From: Amoebophrya sp. A120
Taxonomy: Eukaryota > Sar > Dinophyceae > Syndiniales > Amoebophryaceae
Direction of reading: 5' to 3'
DNA length: 64,000 nucleotides
Assembly (NCBI GenBank): GCA_905178155.1
Contig: CAJINV010000003.1
Location: forward strand, 3,441,600-3,505,599
In this document: positions 22,801 through 33,700 of the stretch, in pieces
Numbering within the stretch: the first letter of the stretch is position 1
Layout: every line of letters begins with the position of its first letter
Position numbers and translations under genes: made by a program
The notes under the pieces: model-generated
What the model saw: only the letters and a program-made list of their open reading frames with translations
Databases searched by the model: none
What the model was told of the DNA's origin: nothing

Positions 22801-25800
22801 TGCAACTCCAACACGAAGCACTCCTCTTGAAGCTCTTCGTTGACCTTTGTCAGCTCTATCTTGCGTTCGCTGAACGTGATTCGCGCATTCAGCAGTGCCA
22901 AATGCTGCACGACCTGCGTTCGTTCCGCTTCTTCCTTATCACGCAACGCGTTCAGCTGTTTTGTGTGTTTGGGAAGATTATCGAACCAGCACGGAAATCA
23001 TGCAATGGGAAAAACTAACCAAGCATCGCACTACCGTAGCTCGAACAAGAACGCCTACGCCCAGGAGCGAGAGCGGGACAAAACGTAATAAATGCTTTCT
23101 ATGTGGTGGTCAACATCCTATGCACCTTTCTGAGCTCGTGTTCTGCGTTTTGCAGTTTGTTGCGCCAGCGAAAGACGTCGTCCTCTTTGAGGAGAATTTC
23201 CTCTGATTTGACGACCCGCTGCTTCCGGCGCGATTCGGTTTCGCGAATCTCCTGGGCCCGCTTCTGCAACTCCTCGCGTTTCTTCGCCAAAAGTTCTTGG
23301 TCGACCGTCACTTGCATGGTTTCCAAGTCCACGACGCACATGGTCGTAGTTGCACTCAGCGTTGCGGAGGACCCGCGCCTCGCGGCATCCGCCTGCTCCA
23401 CCGCCCCGCTTGCTTGCCCTGCAACATCATGAGAAGCCGCACTGGTCGTGCCCGTCACGTTGTTAAATTCGTCAACCGCAGCGAGCAGCAACTCTCGCTG
23501 CGCCTCGAGACGCATCGCCGGCGTCATGCTCATCGCCTTGGCGCCTGGCTCCGGGCTGCTCTGCCCTCGTGGGACGGCCGCCAGGCGCTTTCGGTTCCTC
23601 TCTTCCTCTCGGATTTGCTGCAGCAAGGCCACGTTGTACTTACTGTGGTCCCAGAACAGGAGCTCGTCGGAGACGTCGTCCGTCATGTTATTCAAGGCTT
23701 CCTCGATTTTCTTCTTTTCCAGCTGCAGGAGCTGCCACTTTTTCCCGAGTGCCGAGTTGAGTCCGTGGTTTTGCAGACCGTTGGCGGTAGCGCTTTTCAG
23801 CTTCTTGGCAATCTGGCGCGCCATGTCGGCGAGGCTGGTCTGGGTCTCCTGCAGCTGCTTTTCCACTTGCTTCTTCTTGATCTTCTGCGTCGTCCACAAC
23901 TTACGTAGACCCGCAAATTTTGGGTCCGCAGCTACGCGCTCGTTAAACACGCCGTCGCCCAGCACATCGTTCGCGGAAAGCACGCCCAGTTCCAGCGGCT
24001 GGGACCGACTCTGCTGCGCGGCTTTTTCGGCATCCTTCTCGAGTCTGGTCCGCCCCATTGTAGTTCCCTGCAGCAGTTCTCCCGTAGTTGGGCTTCCGAA
24101 TGATCCTGCATCTTCTTGCTCTCCGGTGTAGTCGACCTCCCCGTGCTGGCCCCCGCGCTTGGAAAACTTACTTTTTTGAAGATGCGCGGCAGTCTTCGTC
24201 TTCACTATGGAGTGTATTTCCGAAACAAAGTCCACCCGCTCAATCTTCTCCAGTTGGGCTAGCACCTCAGCGTCCTCGGTGTTTTGCGGGGCACTTGCTG
24301 TAGTAGTACTCAGTGCGGTTTCTCCACTCGTCTCCGCCTTTTTGTCCCCCTTTTTCATCAACTGATCCTGTTTTGAAGCTCGTGCTATTGGCGCAATCAC
24401 TTTTTTCTTGATTCTCTGACCAAATTTCTTCGTGGTCGGCCCGGTGCCTCCTTGCTCTTTGCCGCTCTCACTAACGCCTTCGGCGCCGTCCTCGTTGTCG
24501 AACAAATCGTCGTTTTGTTCACGGATCTGCTCCACTTCGCGGTAGGCCAGCTGCAAAACGTTCGAAAACGTGGATAGCTTTTTGCGCACGGCAAATTCGT
24601 GTTGGTTCAGAAAGTCCAGCGCCTGCTTCTTCACTTCTTGGTTTAGCGAAGTACTTCCCTCCATCTGCAGCGCGCTGCGCCAACTGGCGTCGAGAAAGTC
24701 TCCGACGGCCTTCCCACTTTCGCTGTTCTTGATGGCGGACACCTGCTGCAGATAGGCTGCCTGGGACTCCGTCAGCTCCTGGAAAAACTGCATCAGTTTT
24801 TTCTGCACGAGGAAAAAGTCCTCCGCGAAGGAGCGCGCACTCATTTTCATCCGCGGGCTCGCGTTCTTGTTGGTTGTTGTATACGGCGGACCCTCTCTGT
24901 TCGCCTGAAGCTGTTGCTGCCGCTGATGCCAGTAGTCACTGGTTGCCAGCGTGGTTGCTCGTGGCGGCCTAATCATGTTATCGGGACTTGGAGAGGTGGA
25001 CGTCGCGCCTGTCATGTTAAAAGGACTTTGCGGTGAAAGAGCAAGCCCATGCCCGCCTCCCGGTCTGCTTAGCGAGAACTTTGGCCGTGCTGCACTGGGT
25101 CTCGAGCCCAGAATACTCGCACTTTTCATTTGCGGCGGAGGAGAGCTGCCGATGACACTTTCGCGTCGTAGCCTCAGTGTTGACGAACTCGGACGATTTT
25201 CTGTGCTGCTTCCAGGCGTCGTCGGCGCTGCGATATTGCTCCCGTTACTTGGGCGCTGCGGGGGCGGTTCCTGCATGATACTTCGCCGGCGTATCTGCGT
25301 GATCCGCTCTAGCTGCAGAAGGGCACGCTTTACAGACTGCGCCGACTGGAAAATTCGGAGGTACACTTTGTTCAGACTTTCTTGCTTGTCCGCAGCACTT
25401 CCAGTACGCTTCTTCTGCTTCTTCGCCTTTTTAGACGACTTTTTGACTTTTGTCGACCCCGCCTCGCTTGAAGATGAGGCGGAAGACGAGGAGCTGGACG
25501 AGGAGGCTTGCGCGTCCACGAGTTCCGGCGCTTCCAAAAGCAAAATCGAGTACGCGAGGGAACATTGACGTATCGAGTCGAACATACCCTGCGTGTAGAG
25601 CTTTTGATTTTTCTTCCACGGGTGACCAGCCGTTCCAAACTTCAAGGGCTCGTAGTTGTTCGCCAGTGCTGTGCTTCCCCCCACTCCAGCTCCGCCGTGA
25701 CGCGTCGAGAATCGCCCTGCCGACGGCGACGTTCCTGAGACACGCAGGATGCTTCGATGTTGCGTTTTGGCGGCAGTGGCGCCGCTAGTCGCGACCTGCG

Positions 25801-26821
25801 CTTCCTGCTCCATGGCCGGACGTTGCGCGAGCTCCTCCTCCCACTGTCTAAGAGGATCGACAACGTGGACCGCTTTTCGTTGTCTGGCATTTGTTGCAGA
25901 TGGAAGATTCTCGATTGCGCTTTTCATCTCTTCCGCCCCCTGTGTCGCGCCACTCGTCCCAGCCGTCGCTCCTGGAGAAGCCGGTGGTCCCTTGACGTTA
26001 GCGTTTGCGTTTGTGTTGTAGTGCAGTAGTGTTTTACGAGACAAAAAGTCCCTTCCGAAGCGCACCGCGGATCCTGAAGGCGTGCTGTCTGCTCCGTCCT
26101 CGCGGAAAGTCGCCTTTTTCCCAACATCGAGAGCATCGACAAAATCCTCGTCCGCATGGCTTGTGCGCGAGACAACAGTCGAACGGCTTTTGCAAATACC
26201 TGCGCCATTATCTCCACCAAGTTGTTCCTGTCGTCGGCCATGAACATTTCGAGACAACGGACCAACATTTGACGAGGACGATGAGGAGCCAAAGCTTGAA
26301 GAGGAGGAGCCTCCACTCTTTTCAGAACCGGATGAAGCATCCGACGAGGAAGACGCCGATAATTCGGATAACTTGAGCTTGCCTTTTTGCTGTTGTTTTT
26401 TCTGCCTCCTGGTTTCCTCGACCTCGCGCCGGGCGTTCTCGACAAGCTCGTCAATGCGGTCCTGCACCTGAGCAGCCGCTTGCTTCCTCCGTTCCTCGAG
26501 GGCCGATTGGACGTCACTCTTCGCAGCACCATCGAGAGATCGGGCGTTTGCTTGGACCCCCAGGACCCCCGTGCTCGATCGCGATGAGATTGGCTTTGCT
26601 GGTCGCGGTAGGTAAGATTTATTCGCGTCTCTGTTCTCGCCTGCGTGTGGTCCGCGGTGTGCAATGAAGGAAGAGCCGAAGCCTAAATAGCTGGCCTTGT
26701 TGGCCGCAGTCTTCTTTGCGGATGAATGACCGCGGCGCAGTGGTACTTCGTCGTAGAGAAGCAGTGGCTGCTCCGAAGCCTTGTTGCCAACTCCAGAGCC
26801 CCACTTTTCTCCGCTGTTCAT
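16899..26821 (-). CDS. Giant coiled-coil and Ser-rich unknown protein (about 3250 aa)
   Basis: There are two exons, 26821-23126 and 22955-16899, joined by a 170-nt intron (22956-23125, phase 0; donor AAG|GTGCAT, acceptor AAAACAG|CTG). Splicing fuses LQNAEHELRK to LNALRDKEEAERTQ, giving one uninterrupted coiled coil across the junction, so the two long frames belong to one gene. The start chosen is the ATG at 26821 (MNSGEKWGSGVGN); the frame runs upstream 24 codons further without an ATG. Coiled coils lie near residues 110-150, 690-800, 950-1040 and 1140-1320. A hydrophobic patch lies near 21050-21150 (SFSLLFVFKLIVGL). Between these are acidic, Ser-rich disordered tracts. I recognise no catalytic motif. 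A cytoskeletal or scaffold role would fit the coiled coils but is not shown. Confidence 0.82.
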
Positions 26822-27695
26822 GTTCGAGATCCACCGGGAAACAAAACATCCCAACGAAGTACACGAAAAAACGAAGCCACCCTTTTGGAAAGCACCAGAT
26901 GAACGTCGACGATCACTTTCTAGTGCTCAAAAGCAAAAACCTAGATTATGTCTGGTAGGGGGTCGGTTTGGAAAGTGAAAATGCAACTGAAAAATAAGCC
27001 GATGATCGATCTTGGATTTGCAAATCTGTACCTGTTTATCTCCAAAACCGTCAGTAAGACATGGCCACACTTGAGACGGAACAGAAATGCGACCACAAAC
27101 CGATGTGTAGCTGCATTCGCGACTGTTCTGTTAGGGCCATCTCAACCCGCGCTTTGTGCATGATCAAAATTCATATTGATATTCAAATTCATCGCTATCT
27201 AGATAGCAATCACGGAATCACGCTGCTTCAGGTTCAGTCTTTCATCTGGTCAACTCAGCATTTGTCACTTATGACAAGTAGATTATTTTTGAATGGATGA
27301 TGACAATCTTCGGAAACGTATTTCCGAAAGCGAAACCGAAAACGTATTGCCGAATAAGCATACACGCATGGCATGTGTTAGTCTTATTCGCTTTCCTGAG
27401 AAAGCCAAAAAGTGAGAGAATGTAGTTGTTCACACGGAAGAACGGCGAGGCCGTTTTGTTTTTTCGAAGGTCGAAAATGAATGTAAGCAGCTCACAGTAC
27501 TATATATAATGACCCACACGTAGTGGAATCTCGTACGGTGGATATCGTTGTCTTTTGTGGAGACCCCGATCTCCTAAGCACTAACGCGCTCGCGTGAGAG
27601 CTGTGTGAGGCCCCCGACAGCTACGGCGCGCGGCCCGGCATACGTAGTGGAATGAGAATTTTTGAAATGGTATATGAGATTGACCGTGGTCGAAC
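26822..27695. other. Intergenic, no gene seen; small repeat
   Basis: This is AT-rich spacer. At 27312-27328 and 27338-27354 a 17-bp unit (GGAAACGTATTTCCGAA type) is repeated with two differences; the first copy contains a 6-bp-arm hairpin. No gene is supported. Confidence 0.5.
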
Positions 27696-29716
27696 TTAGC
27701 TTTCTCCCTTCCCCTTACCCTTCCCTTTTCCCTTGCGCTTCCCCTTGCCCTTCTTTCCGCGTCCTTTTCGTCCCCTGCGCTTCGTTTCCCCAGCTTCGGT
27801 GGAGCCGCTTGGCAGCGCAGTGGAGCCGCTCGGCAGCTCCATATCCCCCGGTACGATCTTCTGCGTACCAGCGAACAGCGGATCCTTCTTTTGCACGTTC
27901 GGGTCGCCCGAGAGCGGAACTGTGTTTCCATACTCATCCTTGACGGGCGCGTGCTGCACTAGCCATTGTGCGCGTTTGATGCTTTTGATGAAGTCGCGGG
28001 AAATGTCGTCGTCTTCGTGTGCATCGGTCTTGGCTCTGCGTACGAGATTGACAAATCGCACGGGATCCCACATTGCCGCTTTCAAATGTTTTTTCACAGT
28101 TTCGACTCCGCATCTCGGGATATGCGCACCGTTGTAGTCGTTCCCGATCAACAGCAGCCCAAGTGCGATTTCGCGCTGGTACGGAAAAATGTTCTTCACC
28201 CGAATTCGTTCTTCTTGCGCTTCGGATTTCGGAACGTCGCTTCCGCCGATACCCGTCACGCGAACGCCAACGAAGGGATTGTCGCCTGCCTGCAATTGAG
28301 ATGTACAAGCAACACGAATACCGAGCTTGAGGCGAAATAAGCAATGAAGGTATACATCAACTACATGTTGATCAGTTGTCACTGCAGAGACAAAACTCCA
28401 ACTGGTGATTTCTCGCCGTTTCTATTGGGTGCAGTTCAGCATTACTTCACAAAGGAGTACCCGACGGCGCTGTGGCAGCCGGTCATCTGGTGCCAATATG
28501 AATTCGACCGTCGAGCCCACACTGCAATTCTTGAACCCCGCCTGCTTCACATTGGACGCGTGAAAAAACAGTGTCTTTCCGCGGGCGTTCGAAGGAAGCT
28601 TCTTACGCGTTTCAGTGCATTTGATAAACCCGAAACCACCCTGCTTCTTACTGGCAGCAGACGAATACTTCCAAAACGTAATCACACCTGGACAGAATTT
28701 TTCTTTGGCTGTAGAGTCAAGTTCTTGTGCTGGCTCTCGAGGTAATGCTGAGTAAAAAAAAGGCGAAAGCGAGTTTGAGAATGAGGTTCACATCGAGCCA
28801 CCTTCGTAGACGTCAGAGTTTTTTGTCGGCAAGAAACTATCGACCAGGTCCGGACACTTCTCGTAGTCTTTCTTCAAGTCGATGAGCGTCGCGCGAATGT
28901 CGTCTTTGTCGGACCCCAGCCCCTCCGCTTGTCGGAGCAGCGGAATCTGCCACAAAAGAAAGTCGGTGTCCTCAGCGAGAACAGCATCTATCTTCTCGTT
29001 GTTGAACAAGTAAACCAACTGATGGTCTGCTTCGTAGGCCGCAATGATCGACGAATTGGACCGCACCTGAAAGAATAAGAAAGAGAAAATGCATCAGATC
29101 ACCGGAGAAAATGAGAAAATTGCGGGACTGAAGAGCGAATTATATCGAAGTCGAACTTGTTCCATTCGAGGTTCGCAACCACATCATCCATCGCTAGCGA
29201 TATTAAGAAAATCATTTTGCCTGGATCTGGTCGCGGTTGTTAATAACTTGAAAAACCAAATCCAAAACTTAAACTTACTTGATTCAGTGCCTTCCTACAT
29301 TCTTCCACGATGCGTTCGTCACAATCGAACGCTTGAGCAAATTCTTTCTTGTCGAACGCTTTTTGCCGCTGCTCCTTGCGTTTTTCGAGACAGTCGGACT
29401 TTTCCGGTAAGTCCTTCCCGTCGAACACCGTCACAACGGTCTTCTGCGTTTTACGCGCAATGCGTTGGACCACCTGCGAAACGTAACCCGCAATCTCGCT
29501 CCGAACTTGCTGTGCCAGAGCTGCGTCCGGCGATTCTCTTGTTGCCTTCACGTACTTCTCCTTCAACTTCGCCGGAACGGTCTTGTGAATGAGCGCATTC
29601 CCGTCGATTCCCAGACGATGAATGCCGTGAGCACTCAGTTCCTTGCTATTGAGCGTCACCTGCTTCTCGCAAGGCTGGACGACCTTGAGGAAGTCGGATT
29701 TTTTTCCTCCGCCCAT
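27696..29716 (-). CDS. XPG/Rad2-family nuclease with inserted cold-shock domain
   Basis: There are four exons, 29716-29279, 29066-28802, 28747-28446 and 28289-27696, with GT-AG introns of 212, 54 and 156 nt. The product is 532 aa. The XPG N-domain starts MGGGKKSDFLKVVQPC and carries metal-binding Asp in GIDGNALIHK and VFDGKDLPEKSD. The XPG-I domain (AAYEADHQLVYLFNNEKIDAVLAEDTDFL) retains the acidic quartet, with Asp in place of the second Glu. The helix-3-turn-helix reads LLLIGNDYNGAHIPRCGVETV and keeps its Asp. All expected catalytic acids are therefore present. Between XPG-I and the H3TH lies a cold-shock domain, with nucleic-acid-binding strands GGFGFI and LFFHAS and the closing strand VGVRVTGI. 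That domain is split across exons 3 and 4. The tail is Lys/Gly-rich (KGKGKRKGKGKGKG). The family cuts branched or 5'-flap DNA in replication and repair. Which branch (FEN1, EXO1 or XPG) is unclear. Confidence 0.9.
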
Positions 29717-30756
29717 CTTGATTTTTGGTTGCGGAGGGGACTCTGCCCCTCAACTGTCTCTCTGCCTGTAGCTCGCCCTCTAACTTTGAACCAGGTGGTG
29801 ATCGAATTGAGATCGAAGTCTTACGTCCCAAAGGAAACTTGTTTGTGGGCGCCAGTTTTTTTTTTCGGGTGTCGCTTCGCTGCCCGTCGTTTTGTGGTTC
29901 TACTTTTCACGACGAAGGCACACAATCGAACAACCACGGTTGATGGTTCCCATGCCACAGGCAGGCTAAGACCTTGACCCGGAAACGGAAACAGGCCGGA
30001 CCTTGAGACACTTAGTCTGTCATACTCATATGCTAAATTGCGAGCTCGAAGATTAATTTTCAACGCATTATTTGCATAGTTTTGCTGTATTCATTCGTTC
30101 AGATGGTGTACATCGTCAGAAACAGGTACAGTGCGGCAGTTACTCGCACGGAATAGGAATCAAACTGCATTTTTTAGTAATAAAAGCGTTGACAAACTCT
30201 TCCGTAACACAATTTGTCCAAAGAAAGATCTTGATAAGCTAGAATTGTCTATTTTCAGTTCACGTTTGAAGTGAATGACATAACATTTTCACAGAAACGG
30301 TTTTTGCAGGCTCTCGCCTGAGCGACGTGCAGAAACGCGATGTCCAACGTCCGCGGGTAATCTTCCAGGATCCGCCGACGTCACCATCGCCTACTGCAAC
30401 GCCACTCTGCAGCTCTGCACGTTCTCGGTTTTTCTAATGCAAACAGATACTAACAAACTAGGATTTTTTTGGTCTGAAATTTCACGATTCACGTTTTTCT
30501 CGATAGCTAATTACATACTAGTTTCTTTTTCGGATTCGGCGAATCACGTCTAGCGCTATGCTAGCAAGCATATAGATACCATAGCAATTTCGAAGATTCA
30601 TGATTTTTTCCTGTTCAAGATTGTAAATGAGAAGATTGATCTGAAGTATTTCAAGAAACCTATTTGCGTAAACTCTACTGTTTGAAGATTTTTCTCTGTT
30701 TTCGTCTTGTTTGAAGATTTTCTGAAGCCTGGAGCACTTTAGTAGAAGCAGCACTC
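29717..30756. other. Intergenic, no gene seen
   Basis: This is about 1 kb between the HYDIN stop and the nuclease start. It is AT-rich, with only short frames. No RNA gene or repeat is supported. Confidence 0.5.
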
Positions 30757-33700
30757 TTATTCTCCCTTCAGGAAGAAGATCCACGGCGTCTGGATCTTCG
30801 CCGACGTGACCACGAGCCTGCTGCCGACGGGACTGGACCCAGTGAAGTCAACACCAACGGACACGGACTTCCCTCCTTCGATCTTCTGCTTGTTGGGTAC
30901 CTTGAGCGCGAAGTCGTTGGGGTTGTCGATTTGAAACGTGAAGTCCTCTGCCTCTTTGAACGGGTTTCGGAAGTCTATTGAAGCGGACTTGGAAACCACC
31001 ACCGGGCCCTTGGCCTGCGGTGGCTGCGAGTAGCCCGCCAGCATGGTGCGGTATTCGGTGCCGGTCTCTGGGCTGGTGACCACGAGAACCGCCCGCATCT
31101 CGGCCAGCTCACTGGGTTCGTACTTCACGTCAATGCGCACCTCCGTCGGACCCTCACCCGCCTTGATGTCCTTGGTCTCGATCTGGAAGTCCTCCAGCCT
31201 ACTCGCGGCGCTGCTGGAACTGCTGCCTGCGGTAACAGAGAGTGTCGTGTGGGACTTGTACGTTAAAGGATGTGAGTATTAAACTACAGTACAGAAAAGA
31301 AATGTCGATTGATGCACATGCACGTCTACTTCAACATCGTCGCCGAAAAACAAAAACATCCCTGGTCATACCACCTCCCTGCGGCAGCTCGACTTTTGCG
31401 GTGTAGCCGGTTGGTTTTTTCCCGAGGTGCGTGAACCGGAAGGTTTCCGTCACCGACGACCCCAGTGGTGCCTTGAAGACGAGCGATTTTTCCATGCCGG
31501 CTGGCGTGGCCTTGTATTGCACCTGGTAGGGGTAGCTGCCGAGTTCCGGGCACTGGAGCACCACCTCGCCCTCCCCTTCGCCCTCGCCACCCGAGGGTCG
31601 GAAGCACACGTCCATGTACACTTCTCCGTTCTCGGGCACCTCGAACGAGGGTCCGTGTGGGGCGAAGAAGATGTCGGGTATGGTGGACGTGCACGTGAAG
31701 GTGACGGGTTTGGACAAGGGATTCGCCACCATGATGGGCCACTTCGCGGTTTGCCGGCACGCGGTCTCGAACTTTATCACGGCCAGGGACTTCGGCTCGG
31801 TGAATTTGAACTGCACCTCGACCTTCATGAACTCGCCCGTGGTCGGGTTCTCGAATTCCGCGAGCACCAGCACCGTGGCGACGCGGAACGCGTAGACCTG
31901 GAATTTGTAGTCCCGCTTCAGCTTTGGTGGCAGGTCGAACAGCTCGATGCCCTGAATCTTTACGGCGTCCGCTTCTTCGCTGTTCGGTGCTGGGTCCAGG
32001 AGGGTGAGCTTCACGTTGAACCGTTGTCGTTGGTTCAACCAGTTCTGCAGCGGAATGGCTTGCACGTGCGCCGTCTTGCATGGAACCTGAAAAACGTTGA
32101 GATCAGAATTTTTGTGATCATCAACAGGTAGTGTTTGGATCATCTCAATGATTTGTGTGGTCTGCATCTGCTGGAGAAATGAAGGACCCCCACTGACAGT
32201 TAGAAAGAGAAAAATGAATTTCGATCATCTTTAACTATCTTTCGATGATCTTACCTCGACTTCTATTCTCTGGTCCAGAGTCGGTGGGTCCGCGCGGCCC
32301 TCCAACTGGTAGACGTAGGCCTTGCCGTCCGGCGTGGCGATGAAGAGGCTACCCTTGTGCACGTCCTTGATGACGGTGCCGTCGTCTCGGACGTCGTCTG
32401 GCTTCGTCATGGTCAATGGTTTGTAGGTCACGTCGATCGACGCGGTCTGGTTGGGCTGCAGCACCACCTCGGACGGGCAGAAAAAGAAGCCCGGTGTCTG
32501 GTCTGGTGGGTAAATAGTCATCACCTCGGGTTTCAGACGCCAAGCAGAACTGATGTTCACCGCGTTCGGCGGGAATGTTATGCTCTGCACCTGCTCTTTT
32601 CGCACCTCCGTCTGGAAGTTCAGTGTGTGCACGGCGTCCGATGGCTGGGCGATGCAGCGACCTGACGAGTAGTTTGTTCTCGTTGCGGCGTGCGCGTGGT
32701 GCAAGTACATACCAAAAAACTATGTCATTCAGATGACGATGCTGAGACAAAAAGAAAAACACAATCGCGCCACATTGCCATTCCTGAAACAAAAAGTAGC
32801 AAAATCAATGTTTTTGCTGCGTATCACTTACCCGTGAGACTGAGTCTTATCGGTTCGTGGTTGTCCAACAAGCAGACGATATTTCCACAGGTGATGTCCC
32901 TGTCTACGACCTGCTTCGGGCAGAATGAAATCTCCAGCACTTGATCGTCGTGGGGTGCCACGTACCCGGACAGCGGCTTGATGAAGAAGATGTCCTGAAA
33001 GCGTGCGGGGATTTCGAATTTGTATTTTGACCCCAAGTCCCCGAAGTTGTGCAAATGCACCTTCTCCGACGCGCGGCTCTGCACCACCACGGGCGGGAAC
33101 AGCACGGAATGCTCGGAGAGCTTGATTTCCGTCGCGTGGCATTCGCCGCACACGGTCGCCAAGTGAATGGTCTCGCCCGTCTGGATGCACTGCACCGTCA
33201 GCGGGTACTTGAAAGGCGCTACGCGGAACTGCGGATTGAAAGACAAATCGATCGGGCACTGCTCCTTCGGCCGCAGCGTGATTTTGTTTTCCCGGGCGAG
33301 TTCCTTGGACGTTTTCTGCTTGCCCGCCGTGCTGGCGAATGACGAACTTGACGAGGACCCGCCCATGGGCGTCTGCCAGCTGACCGAGCGGTCCTTGAGC
33401 CTGTCGTCCTGGTCGATGATAAAGAAGTCGCAGGGGCAGGGCGACTTGTTGATCAACTTGATCGCGCGCCGGATCGGTGGCTTGTTGCCGATCGTGACGC
33501 CGAAGTCCACGGTCTGCATGTCCATGGACACCAACTCCAGCTTCAGCGGCGTGCCCTTGCCTCGCACGTTGACGTAAAATTTGGTGAAGTCGTTGATGAT
33601 GAACTCGATGCGTTCCCGGTACTCCACGCTGTCGCGCGGCTGGAAAATCACCGGCACCACCATGCTCTGCCCCGCCTCGATCATGCTCTGGTCCAGCTGC

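Noticed and set aside
26821-26854. N-terminus reading (M)GCFVS, suggesting myristoylation of the 3250-aa protein
   Set aside because: The codon at 26854 is TTG, and no in-frame ATG or AG acceptor lies just before GGA TGT, so the acylation motif is not supported. The first ATG is at 26821.
29101-30756. tRNA or small RNA genes in the spacers
   Set aside because: I looked by eye for B-box-like GGTTCGA arms with paired acceptor stems, and for a dinoflagellate spliced-leader core, and found none convincing. A covariance-model scan would be decisive.
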